A stretch of DNA of 64,000 nt from Phascolarctobacterium_A sp902463975 (GTDB lineage Bacteria > Bacillota > Negativicutes > Acidaminococcales > Acidaminococcaceae). The notes below the pieces were generated by a model. It saw only the letters and a list, made by a program, of their open reading frames with translations. It searched no databases and was not told where the DNA came from. The DNA lies in NCBI RefSeq assembly GCF_902463975.1, contig NZ_CABQHJ010000006.1, positions 1-64,000 on the forward strand, in the 5' to 3' direction. Positions 10,012 to 18,092 of the stretch are shown here, one piece after another; positions within the stretch are counted from its first letter, which is position 1; each line of letters opens with the position of its first letter. The position numbers and the translations under genes were made by a program.

Positions 10012-10281
10012 GACTGCGGATAACGCACCGTCGAGCGTCATGAAAATTCCTCGACGTATAAGGACGCAGATAATGCACCATCTGCGTCATGAAGCCTTCT
10101 AGACGTACAATGCAGTACGTCGTCGTCGGCTTCATTTAGCATCTGATACATTCTATGCGTCCTTAGGGAGTATGCCGTTGTAAACTGTATTTAGTAACTG
10201 ATACATCCTATGTGTCCTTGGAGAAAGCTATGTATTGCGGATAACGCAAAAAATAAAAACTAGAACTGCAGGTGAGGGGAA
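10012..10281. repeat. Repeat-rich intergenic region before proB
   Basis: This 270-bp gap has no gene. GCGGATAACGCA occurs at about 10016 and again near 10236. CTGATACAT-(T/C)-CTATG-(C/T)-GTCCTT occurs at about 10142 and 10199. TCGAGCGTCATGAA and TCTGCGTCATGAA form a related pair, and the latter matches 8580-8598. Short palindromes such as TCGAGCG with CTCGACG suggest folded REP-like units. No clear terminator or promoter was found. Confidence 0.6.
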
Positions 10282-11421
10282 ATGTTGAACAATGAAGCAA
10301 GCCGTGAGGCTTTAAAAAAGGCTAAGCGTATTGTCATTAAGGTTGGTACGAGTACGATTACCTATGCTAACGGCAAGCGCAATTTCAGTCAGATTGACCG
10401 CTTAGCGCGCGAAATCAGTGATTTGCAGAATCAGGGCAAGGAAATGATTCTGGTAACCAGCGGTGCTGTGGCTGTGGGGGTGGACCGCATGGGCTTGCCC
10501 GGCAAGCCGAAAACTATTCCCGGCAAGCAGGCTGCTGCTGCCGTAGGACAGGGCGTTCTGATGCACACCTATGAAAAATTCTTTGCCGATTACGGTCAGA
10601 TCGTGGCGCAGGTGCTGATTACCAAAACGGAGGCGATTGACCGCCACCGTTACACCAATACGCGTAACACCTTTATGGAGCTGATGCGTCAGCGTGTTAT
10701 CCCTATCGTCAACGAAAATGACGTTGTGGCACTTGATGAGCTGAAAATTGGCGATAACGATAATATGTCTGCCCTTGTTGCCGGTATTGTGGATGCTGAT
10801 CTTGTTATCATTCTTTCTGATGTTGACGGCCTGTATACCGCTAATCCGCAAACGCATCCCGATGCTGTTATTGTGCCTGAGGTTGCGGAAATTACTCCGG
10901 AGATTGAGGCAAGTTCCGGCGGTGTCGGCTCTTCCCGTGGTACCGGCGGTATGGCAACTAAGATTCAGGCAGCCAAGGCTGCGACAAGCAGCGGTATTCA
11001 TTTGGTAATTGCCAGCGGTACCGAAAAGAATGCCATTACCCGTGTGCTGCAGGGCGAAGAGCTGGGAACCTTGTTCGTGAGTCGTGAAAACCGTCTGCAG
11101 TTCCGCAAGCGCTGGCTGGCCTTTGGTGCCAAGATTGCCGGCAGTATTGTTGTGGATGATGGCTGTGCTAAGGCTATTCGCAAGGCCGGCGGCTGCAGTA
11201 TTCTGCCGGCAGGCGTGTTTGCCGTGCAGGGTGAATTTTTGCCGGGCAGCACGGTAAGCGTTATCGATAAGGATGCGCATGAGCTGGCACGTGGCTTAGT
11301 GCATTATTCTTCTGCCGAGCTGGAGCAGATTAAGGGCTGCAATTCCGGTGAGATTGCAAATATTCTGGGACATAAAAATTTTGATGAGGTTATTCACCGC
11401 GATGACCTGGTTATTTTATAA
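10282..11421 (+). CDS. proB: Glutamate 5-kinase
   Basis: First step of proline synthesis: phosphorylates glutamate to gamma-glutamyl phosphate. The 379-aa protein has an amino-acid-kinase domain (IVIKVGTSTIT, VTSGAVAVG, IPIVNENDVVA, SDVDGLYTANP) followed by a C-terminal PUA domain from ~280. The PUA-containing long form matches the usual length. AGGTGAGGGG precedes the ATG. It is followed after 15 nt by proA, so the two enzymes that channel the labile acyl phosphate are co-expressed. Confidence 0.96.
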   Translation: MLNNEASREALKKAKRIVIKVGTSTITYANGKRNFSQIDRLAREISDLQNQGKEMILVTSGAVAVGVDRMGLPGKPKTIPGKQAAAAVGQGVLMHTYEKFFADYGQIVAQVLITKTEAIDRHRYTNTRNTFMELMRQRVIPIVNENDVVALDELKIGDNDNMSALVAGIVDADLVIILSDVDGLYTANPQTHPDAVIVPEVAEITPEIEASSGGVGSSRGTGGMATKIQAAKAATSSGIHLVIASGTEKNAITRVLQGEELGTLFVSRENRLQFRKRWLAFGAKIAGSIVVDDGCAKAIRKAGGCSILPAGVFAVQGEFLPGSTVSVIDKDAHELARGLVHYSSAELEQIKGCNSGEIANILGHKNFDEVIHRDDLVIL

Positions 11422-11436
11422 GGCAGGGTGAGGATT

Positions 11437-12693
11437 ATGGCAACGTATGAATTGGTTCAGGCTAAGGCGCAGGCTGCGAAGCAGGCTGCAGCAAAGCTTG
11501 CCGTTACTTCTACCGCAGTTAAGAATGCGGCACTTTTGGCGATGGCTGCTGCGCTTGAGGCACAACAGTCTGAAATTTTAGCTGCGAATGAGCGTGATAT
11601 GACTGCTGCTGCAGCCAAGGGCATGAAAAGCTCAATGCTGGACCGTCTGAAGCTGACTGCCGAGCGCATCAGCGGTATGGCTGACGGCCTGCGTCAGGTA
11701 GCAGGCCTGGCTGATCCCGTGGGTAATGTTATTGACGGCAAAACCTTGCCTAACGGTCTGCATATTACCAAAATTCGTGTTCCCTTGGGCGTTATCGGTA
11801 TTATTTACGAGGCGCGTCCCAATGTTACGGCAGATGCCGCAGGCCTGTGCCTGAAATCCGGCAATGCTGTTATTCTTAAGGGTGGCAGTGAGGCGATGGA
11901 GTCCAATAAAACTGTTACTGCGATTTTGGCGCAGGCTGCGGAGGGTGCAGGTATTCCTGCAGGCTCTATTCAGTTTATTGATACTAGTGACAGACAGGCT
12001 GTGCAGGATTTAATCCATATGAACGGCCTTGTCGACGTGGTTATTCCGCGCGGCGGTGCTGGGCTGATTCAGGCGGTGGTGCGTAATGCCAGCGTGCCGG
12101 TTATCGAAACAGGTGCGGGCGTATGTCATACATATGTGGACAAGGATGCTAATGTGGAGATGGCGATGAAGATTGCCTTCAATGCCAAGGTACAGCGTCC
12201 TTCCGTATGCAATGCAATGGAAACACTGCTGGTGCATAAGGATATTGCGGATAAATTCTTGCCTATGATGCTGATGATGTATAATTCCTCTGCCGTAGAA
12301 ATACGCGGTGACAAGGCTGTGCAGGAGTACAGCAGTCAGGTGCATCCGGCAACTGAAGAAGACTGGTCTACGGAATACGGCGATTTACGCCTTTCCGTAA
12401 AGATTGTAGACAGCATTGAGGAGGCTATGGCGCATATTGCCAAATACGGCACCGGTCACAGCGAATGTATTGTTACCGATAATTATCAGGCGGCACAGCT
12501 TTTCCAATATACCGTGGACGCTGCTGCTGTTTACGTCAATGCCTCTACCCGCTTTACCGACGGCAACGAATTCGGCTTCGGCGCGGAAATCGGCATCAGC
12601 ACACAAAAGCTGCATGCCCGCGGACCTATGGCGCTGCCGGAGCTTACGAGTACAAAGTATCTGATTAACGGTAACGGTCAGGTGCGCAAATAG
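11437..12693 (+). CDS. proA: Glutamate-5-semialdehyde dehydrogenase
   Basis: Reduces gamma-glutamyl phosphate to glutamate semialdehyde with NADPH in the second proline step. At 418 aa it is a full-length ALDH-fold enzyme. The catalytic cysteine is Cys258 in RPSVCNAMETLL, and GVIGIIYEARPNVT and ETGAGVCHTYVD are family blocks. ATG 11437 is preferred to GTG 11428, which lies inside the ribosome site GGGTGAGG. A terminator follows about 120 nt downstream. Confidence 0.96.
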   Translation: MATYELVQAKAQAAKQAAAKLAVTSTAVKNAALLAMAAALEAQQSEILAANERDMTAAAAKGMKSSMLDRLKLTAERISGMADGLRQVAGLADPVGNVIDGKTLPNGLHITKIRVPLGVIGIIYEARPNVTADAAGLCLKSGNAVILKGGSEAMESNKTVTAILAQAAEGAGIPAGSIQFIDTSDRQAVQDLIHMNGLVDVVIPRGGAGLIQAVVRNASVPVIETGAGVCHTYVDKDANVEMAMKIAFNAKVQRPSVCNAMETLLVHKDIADKFLPMMLMMYNSSAVEIRGDKAVQEYSSQVHPATEEDWSTEYGDLRLSVKIVDSIEEAMAHIAKYGTGHSECIVTDNYQAAQLFQYTVDAAAVYVNASTRFTDGNEFGFGAEIGISTQKLHARGPMALPELTSTKYLINGNGQVRK

Positions 12694-12811
12694 TCTATCA
12701 TGTACTTAAGTTGCTGAATGGTTAGCGATGAAAAACCTCGGTAATGGTTTTAAATACTTGTGACTGACGCAATGTCAGCAGCTGAATCTTAATAAAGCAT
12801 AATACTTACCG

Positions 12812-12852
12812 AAAACCCGCTTCAATGGCGTAAGCCGGCGAAGCGGTGTTTT
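12812..12852 (+). terminator. Terminator after proBA
   Basis: AAAACCCGCTTC (12812-12823) pairs with GAAGCGG-T-GTTTT (12840-12852). The flanking gap 12694-13010 otherwise shows only A+T-rich sequence with a possible -10 (GATATAAT near 12943) for the next gene. Confidence 0.7.
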
Positions 12853-13010
12853 GCTTTTGCAGGAAAGCTGTCGGATGCAGGTAAAATTCACATTTTTGCA
12901 CTGATTTTTATTGCTTGAGGTATATGCTTTAAGTGTAAAATTTGATATAATTAATTGGATAAGATTGCTTTGTTGCTATTGCACAATTTAGGAAGCTGGA
13001 GGGAACTCTT

Positions 13011-13517
13011 TTGGAAGAATTGTATCGTGAAGAATCTGGAACAAGTACGCAAAGAAAAATCTTTGCAGTGATTGCCTTGCTGATGATTGCGAGCCTTTAT
13101 TGGCATGAATGGACCTGGCTGCAGGAACATAGACGCTTTGATATGCTGGGCTGGGGTATGGATACAGTGCTTTTGGCTCTGTGGATTTGGCGCGTAGCCT
13201 TTGGCTATACTCTGATACTCTACAAGGATATGAAGCTTGAGGTAATCAGCCACGGTTTAGGCTTTATTAAACGCAGTTATGTTGTTGACCTGACCCGTAC
13301 AGAAAGCTTTACCGATAAATATGTAAAGAGCTTTTTCCGCAAAACAGCGATTAAACATTATATCCATCGCTATAATTCACTTGATGAAAATCCGCAGCGC
13401 TTGCTGGTGTTTACCGAAGGCAAGAAAAATAAGCTGGCAGGCTTGCTGTTTAAATCAAGTGATGAGTTTGTCCGTGTATTGCGTAAGGAAATGCCGGATA
13501 AATTTATTCAGCTTTAA
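13011..13517 (+). CDS. Membrane protein of unknown function
   Basis: Not recognised. The 168-aa product starts at TTG 13011, supported by GGAGGGA about 8 nt upstream; no ATG in frame fits as well. Two hydrophobic segments lie near residues 18-36 and 48-72 (AVIALLMIASLYWHEW and TVLLALWIWRVAFGYTLILY). A basic soluble tail follows, whose LEVISHGLGFIKRSYVVDL stretch is reminiscent of bacterial PH-like membrane domains (weak inference). It heads a run of closely spaced genes leading to maf and radC. Confidence 0.7.
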   Translation: MEELYREESGTSTQRKIFAVIALLMIASLYWHEWTWLQEHRRFDMLGWGMDTVLLALWIWRVAFGYTLILYKDMKLEVISHGLGFIKRSYVVDLTRTESFTDKYVKSFFRKTAIKHYIHRYNSLDENPQRLLVFTEGKKNKLAGLLFKSSDEFVRVLRKEMPDKFIQL

Positions 13518-13552
13518 TTGATGATTGTTTTTGATATAGGAGGCTTTGAGAT

Positions 13553-13843
13553 ATGGAAACTATAGCTAACGTAGAACCGGTGGTAGTATGCGCCCGCGTT
13601 ATGCAAATATTTTTTGGTTCTTTTATTTACATTTATCTGATTGCCAAGCTGGTTGGCCCCGATAACAAATTGGCGTGGTTCAGAAAACGTAAAAAATATA
13701 CTTTTTTTAACCGCCGTGGTATTTTCGGCGAGGATATCAACTTCGGTTATCCTGTATGCTGGCAAGGCGTTCTTGTTTTTCTGGCAATTTACGGCGTAGT
13801 TTTCGGCTTTGGCTATTGGTATATTTTCGTACACGCTTATTAA
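13553..13843 (+). CDS. Small two-helix membrane protein, unknown
   Basis: Not recognised. A 96-aa protein with hydrophobic stretches at ~residues 14-34 and ~70-92, separated by a basic aromatic loop (WFRKRKKYTFFNRRG). AGGAGG lies 8-9 nt before ATG 13553. It begins 35 nt after the previous gene and ends just before the RseC-like gene, which suggests a shared envelope-related transcript. Confidence 0.7.
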   Translation: METIANVEPVVVCARVMQIFFGSFIYIYLIAKLVGPDNKLAWFRKRKKYTFFNRRGIFGEDINFGYPVCWQGVLVFLAIYGVVFGFGYWYIFVHAY

Positions 13844-13876
13844 GCTAAATATTTGGTAGAGGAAGGATTTGCTTCA

Positions 13877-14302
13877 ATGGCAGAAATTAGAGGTATTATT
13901 GTTAAAAAGCAGGGCGAGCGCGCTGAGGTAAAGGTTGATAAAGCTGAAAGCGAACTGACAGGCCTGCCTAAATATATAGATTGTTGGAACCCGGTAGGTG
14001 CTAAGGCCGGCGATGTAGTAGGTGCGGAATACCGCGATTTTGATCAACGCAAGGCTAAGCTGGTTATTTACGGTCTGCCGGTAGCAGGTATTCTTGCAGG
14101 TGTTGCCTGTGGACACAGCATGGCTACATTCTTCCATATGGATGAATTGCCATTTATCGCTGCATGCATTGTTTTATGGCTTTTGGTAACCGTAAACTAT
14201 GCACGTATTTTTAAACGTGATGCGGTACGCGAAGGCAAGCAGGCTGTTATTTTTGAAATCCAACAGCCGAAGATTGTTATTGATATGGGTCAAAAGGAAT
14301 AG
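13877..14302 (+). CDS. RseC/MucC-like membrane protein
   Basis: The ~141-aa protein resembles the RseC/SoxR-reducing-system family. It has a small N-terminal beta domain (MAEIRGIIVKKQGERAEVKV), a single Cys (YIDCWNPVGAKAGDVV), then two transmembrane helices (LVIYGLPVAGILAGVACG and FIAACIVLWLLVTVNYA). The usual four-Cys cluster motif is mostly missing. ATG 13877 is preferred over TTG 13853 because GAGGAAGG lies at about 13859. In proteobacteria the family acts on envelope-stress or redox signalling and in Firmicutes it is linked to Rnf; here the role is open. Confidence 0.65.
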   Translation: MAEIRGIIVKKQGERAEVKVDKAESELTGLPKYIDCWNPVGAKAGDVVGAEYRDFDQRKAKLVIYGLPVAGILAGVACGHSMATFFHMDELPFIAACIVLWLLVTVNYARIFKRDAVREGKQAVIFEIQQPKIVIDMGQKE

Positions 14303-14310
14303 GCTGAAGC

Positions 14311-14871
14311 ATGAAGGTTATTTTGGCATCAGCCTCTCCGCGCAGACAGGCGCTGCTGCAGCAAATAGGCATTACTCCGCTGGTTTGTCCTGCGGATTTT
14401 GCCGAAGGCAGCGGCACTGCCAGCCAGGCGCAGGAGGTTGCTTTGCATAATGCAGCCGGCAAATGCGCTGCTGTAGCAGCAAAAATGGGAGATGAGCTTC
14501 CGGTTATTGCTGCAGATACAATTGTAGTAATTGATAATGTTATTTTGGGCAAGCCGCAGGATGCAGCAGCTGCTAAGGCTATGCTGCAGCGTTTGTCCGG
14601 ACGTACACATCAGGTTATGACAGGCGTTGCTGTATGTTATAAGGGACAAAAGATGTCCGAGGTGTGCGTTACTGATGTAAGCTTTCGTCAGCTGACTGCT
14701 GAAGAAATAGATGCTTATATTGCCACAGGCGAGCCTATGGATAAGGCCGGTGCCTATGGCATTCAGGGCAGAGGTGCTGTCCTGGTGGAAAAAATCAATG
14801 GCTGCTATAACAATGTTGTAGGTCTGCCGTTGTCATTGTTGTACTTAATGATGCAAAGATTGGGAGTATGA
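14311..14871 (+). CDS. maf: Nucleoside triphosphate pyrophosphatase, Maf family
   Basis: House-cleaning enzyme that hydrolyses non-canonical or modified NTPs (dTTP/UTP/pseudo-UTP type) to the monophosphate. At 186 aa it is the usual length. The family signature LASASPRRQALLQQIG is at the N-terminus, followed by IAADTIVVID, SGRTHQVMTGV and the AYGIQGRGAVLVEKI block. It starts 8 nt after the RseC-like gene and lies just before radC and mreB, the maf-radC-mreBCD order seen in many Firmicutes. Confidence 0.95.
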   Translation: MKVILASASPRRQALLQQIGITPLVCPADFAEGSGTASQAQEVALHNAAGKCAAVAAKMGDELPVIAADTIVVIDNVILGKPQDAAAAKAMLQRLSGRTHQVMTGVAVCYKGQKMSEVCVTDVSFRQLTAEEIDAYIATGEPMDKAGAYGIQGRGAVLVEKINGCYNNVVGLPLSLLYLMMQRLGV

Positions 14872-14884
14872 GGAGCTATGAAGA

Positions 14885-15643
14885 GTGACTAATCCTGCAG
14901 TAAGCAGGACCTGCGATTTTTGCAGTGATTTTAGTAGTATCGACAAAACAACAAACACAGAGAGTATTAAAAATCTTCCCTTAGAGGACAGACCACGGGA
15001 AAAGCTTTTTCTGCGTGGGGTGGAGGCGCTGACTGATGCGGAGCTGTTGGCAATATTGCTGCGCACAGGCACTGCGCAAAAATCAGCGTTGGAGATTGCT
15101 AAGGAGCTCACAGCTGACGGAGGCCTGTACAGGCGTCTGGCAGGAGTGAGGGACTTAAATGAGCTTATGCAAATCAAGGGTATGGGGCAGGCCAAGGCAG
15201 CAACAGTTTTGGCAGCTCTGGAAATAGGCAGACGTATTGCGTCGGCCCGCCCTTTGGATAAAATCCATTTTGGCTGTCCGCAGGATGGTGCGGCATTTTT
15301 GATGCCACGCCTGCGTTATGCCACAAAGGAACAATTTTTGGTAATTTTGTTAAACAGTAAGAATAAAGTAATAGGCACAGAGCTGGTGTCAGAGGGTTCG
15401 CTGACCAACTCGGTGGTGCATCCGCGTGAGGTATTTCTGCCGGCGATTCTGCAGCATGCAGCCTCTATCTGCGTGGCACATAATCACCCATCGGGTGATC
15501 CGATGCCAAGCATTGAGGACAGGCAGCTGACAGCTGTTTTGCTGGCGGCAGGACAAACGTTGGGGATTCCGCTTCTGGACCATCTGATTATCGGGGACGG
15601 TGCTTATTACAGCTTTCAGGAAGATGGAGCATTAGAAGTTTAG
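14885..15643 (+). CDS. radC: RadC/UPF0758 family protein (JAB domain)
   Basis: The 252-aa protein has an N-terminal helix-hairpin-helix region (LMQIKGMGQAKAATVLAALE) and a C-terminal JAB/MPN metalloprotease-like domain. The JAMM zinc motif is intact (VAHNHPSGDPMPSIED). Biochemical function is unsettled despite the name; an old link to DNA repair has been withdrawn. The GTG start at 14885 is used because ATG 14878 opens only a four-codon frame. The AGGAG of that short frame could serve both. It lies between maf and mreB. Confidence 0.9.
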   Translation: MTNPAVSRTCDFCSDFSSIDKTTNTESIKNLPLEDRPREKLFLRGVEALTDAELLAILLRTGTAQKSALEIAKELTADGGLYRRLAGVRDLNELMQIKGMGQAKAATVLAALEIGRRIASARPLDKIHFGCPQDGAAFLMPRLRYATKEQFLVILLNSKNKVIGTELVSEGSLTNSVVHPREVFLPAILQHAASICVAHNHPSGDPMPSIEDRQLTAVLLAAGQTLGIPLLDHLIIGDGAYYSFQEDGALEV

Positions 15644-15657
15644 GAGGATAGTCGGAA

Positions 15658-16701
15658 ATGAAGTTTACTTTCCCTAATATCAGTATTTTTAACAATATGT
15701 CGGATGACATGGGTATAGATTTGGGCACTGCGAATACGCTGGTGCATTGCAAGGATAAGGGTATTATTATCCGCGAACCGTCGGTAGTAGCTGTTGAAAA
15801 GGACACTAACGAGGTACTGGCAATCGGTGCGGAGGCTAAGAGAATGATTGGCCGTACTCCCGGTAACATTGTCGCTATCCGTCCGATGAAGGATGGCGTT
15901 ATTGCCGACTATGAAATTACTCAGTCTATGCTGAAATATTTTATTAAGCAGGCTATGGGCAATCGTACCTTTGTACGTCCGCGTATTCTGGTTGGTGTGC
16001 CTTCCGGTGTTACCGAAGTAGAAAAGCGTGCAGTTGTTGATGCTACTATTGAAGCAGGTGCGCGTGAGGCTTACTTGATTGAAGAACCGATGGCGGCAGC
16101 AATCGGTGCAGGCTTGCCTGTACAGGAAGCAACCGGCAGCATGGTTGTTGATATCGGCGGCGGCACCTGTGAGGTTGCCGTAATTTCTCTGGGCGGCATT
16201 GTTGTCAGCAAGAGCGTACGCTGCGGCGGCGATGCTATCGACAGTGCTATTGTACGTTATATCCGCAAAGCCTTTAATATGTTTATCGGTGAGCGTACAG
16301 CAGAAAATATTAAAATTGAAATCGGTACCGCAATGAAGGTTGATGAGCCTGCTGTTATGGAAGTTCGCGGCCGCGACCTGCTCAGCGGTCTGCCTAAGAG
16401 TATAGAGGTTAATGCCAACCATGTTTGCGAAGCTGTTAACGAGCCTGTAAGCATGATTGTGGACGCTGTTCGTAACACATTGGAGCGTACACCGCCTGAA
16501 TTGTCCGCTGATATTATGGATCGTGGCATTGTTATGACAGGCGGCAGCTCTATGCTGCGCAATCTGGACAGACTTATTTCTCAGGAAACCGGTATGCCGG
16601 TATTCGTATCTGATGAAGCTTTGAACTGTGTTGCTCTCGGCACCGGTATTGCTGTAGAAAATATTGACATTTACCGCAAAGGCTTTATGACCTCTAAATA
16701 A
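15658..16701 (+). CDS. mreB: Rod shape-determining protein MreB
   Basis: Actin homologue that assembles membrane-bound filaments and steers lateral-wall synthesis. 347 aa. The phosphate-1 loop (MGIDLGTANTLVH), phosphate-2 (VVDIGGGTCEVAVISLGG) and adenosine motif (GIVMTGGSSMLRNLD) are intact. TAGGAGGA precedes the ATG by 8-9 nt. It is the first gene of the mreB-mreC-mreD-mrdA-rodA elongasome cluster, which indicates a rod-shaped cell. Confidence 0.97.
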   Translation: MKFTFPNISIFNNMSDDMGIDLGTANTLVHCKDKGIIIREPSVVAVEKDTNEVLAIGAEAKRMIGRTPGNIVAIRPMKDGVIADYEITQSMLKYFIKQAMGNRTFVRPRILVGVPSGVTEVEKRAVVDATIEAGAREAYLIEEPMAAAIGAGLPVQEATGSMVVDIGGGTCEVAVISLGGIVVSKSVRCGGDAIDSAIVRYIRKAFNMFIGERTAENIKIEIGTAMKVDEPAVMEVRGRDLLSGLPKSIEVNANHVCEAVNEPVSMIVDAVRNTLERTPPELSADIMDRGIVMTGGSSMLRNLDRLISQETGMPVFVSDEALNCVALGTGIAVENIDIYRKGFMTSK

Positions 16702-16714
16702 GTAGGAATGCAGC

Positions 16715-17563
16715 ATGAATAAGAAGGTTATGTTGGTAGCTTTGTTTGTTCTGGTCCTGTTTTCTATGCTGGCGATGGCTGTAGCAGGCAGAAGCCGTTT
16801 TCCTTTGGTCAACAGAGCGGTGGCGGCAGTAGTGCTGCCGGTAGAAAGTATGCTGACCGGGTTAGGCAATGCCGGTGATGGCGTGCGTGGCTATTGGAAG
16901 GCACTGACAGTAATGCAGAGCGAAAATGCAAAGCTGAAACAAGAAAATATTGAGCTGCGTAATGCCAATATCCAGATGGCTTCGATGTATGCAGAAAACA
17001 GGCAGCTGAGAGGCTTGTTGGAGTATAAGGAGCAGCACAAATCGCAGAAGGTTGTAGCAGCAAAGGTAATTGCCCGCAGCTTCGGCGATTTACGTGACTG
17101 CATATATATCGCTGCCGGTAAGGACAGAGGTCTGGCACCGGATATGGCAGTTGTTAATGGTGGCCTTGTAGGCGTGGTTGATGAGGTATATGATGATTAC
17201 GCCCGTGTACTTTTGCTCACCTCTCCGCGCTGTCGTGTAGGTGCTAGGGTATTGCGCGCTGATTCACGTGCTGTCGGTGTAGCCGGCGGTGTCAGCGGCA
17301 AGGATAAGCTGCTGTTGGAGCATATTTACCGCGAAGCAAGCCTGCGTGAGGGCGATATTATCGTTACCAGCGGTTACAGCGGCAGCCATCCAGCAGATAT
17401 TCTTATCGGTAAGGTTACTGCTACTCATATGGATAGTGTAGGTCTGCTGCAGGAAGCAGATATTGTACCTGCTGCTGATATTGCAGATGTTGAACAGGTA
17501 TTGGTTATTGTTGGCTTTACGCCGGAAGCGAAAATTGTATTACAGGGAGGACAGGCAAAATGA
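16715..17563 (+). CDS. mreC: Rod shape-determining protein MreC
   Basis: Bitopic membrane protein that activates PBP2/RodA. 282 aa: one N-terminal transmembrane helix (VMLVALFVLVLFSMLAMAV), a coiled coil at ~65-105 (MQSENAKLKQENIELRNAN), then the paired beta-barrel domain (VAAKVIARSFGD, VVNGGLVGVVDEV, GDIIVTSGYSG). It starts 13 nt after mreB and overlaps mreD by 4 nt, so the two are translationally coupled. Confidence 0.95.
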   Translation: MNKKVMLVALFVLVLFSMLAMAVAGRSRFPLVNRAVAAVVLPVESMLTGLGNAGDGVRGYWKALTVMQSENAKLKQENIELRNANIQMASMYAENRQLRGLLEYKEQHKSQKVVAAKVIARSFGDLRDCIYIAAGKDRGLAPDMAVVNGGLVGVVDEVYDDYARVLLLTSPRCRVGARVLRADSRAVGVAGGVSGKDKLLLEHIYREASLREGDIIVTSGYSGSHPADILIGKVTATHMDSVGLLQEADIVPAADIADVEQVLVIVGFTPEAKIVLQGGQAK

Positions 17564-18060
17564 GGAGACTGATTTGGCCCGTCCTGTTTCTGTTCTTAAT
17601 GCTGCTGCAGGGTTCAATGTCCGTATATTATACAGGCTGGCTTTCCTGTGATTTGCTGCTTTTGGCGGTATATGCTTATGCGATGCTGCGCGGCGAAAAA
17701 GCTGGGGCGGTAGTCGGCGGTATCACCGGACTGCTGCAGGATGCAATGACGGTGGGTATTTTTGGCTTCCATATTCTCAGTCGTATCTGTGTAGGTTATA
17801 TAGTAGGCCTGACAAAGGAAAAGGTGTTTAAGGATAATTATCTTTATCATATGAGCGCTATTGCGACGATTACTTTTATCCTGCGTTTTGTTTACTGGTG
17901 GCTGGAACTTTTGCGCAGTGGCGGACGCTGGAGCATATTTTTTGCATATTTATGGGATTCCCTGGGCTATATTATAGGCAATGCGCTGTTGGTATGGCCT
18001 GTTGTAGTTATAATGAAGATGATTTATGAATGGATCAGAAAAGAAGATATATCTTATTAA
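17560..18060 (+). CDS. mreD: Rod shape-determining protein MreD
   Basis: A 166-aa polytopic membrane protein with about five hydrophobic helices, the usual form of MreD. LLLAVYAYAMLRGEKAGAVVGGITGLLQDAM contains the family's GxxxGLLxD-type motif. It partners MreC in the elongasome. The start overlaps the mreC stop (ATGA). Confidence 0.92.
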   Translation: MRRLIWPVLFLFLMLLQGSMSVYYTGWLSCDLLLLAVYAYAMLRGEKAGAVVGGITGLLQDAMTVGIFGFHILSRICVGYIVGLTKEKVFKDNYLYHMSAIATITFILRFVYWWLELLRSGGRWSIFFAYLWDSLGYIIGNALLVWPVVVIMKMIYEWIRKEDISY

Positions 18061-18092
18061 CCAGGAAGCAGGAAAGGAGACAGACGTAGCCT

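Noticed and set aside
15640..16869. 409-codon open frame antisense to mreB
   Set aside because: MreB on the + strand is unmistakable; no start signals or motifs on the minus strand.
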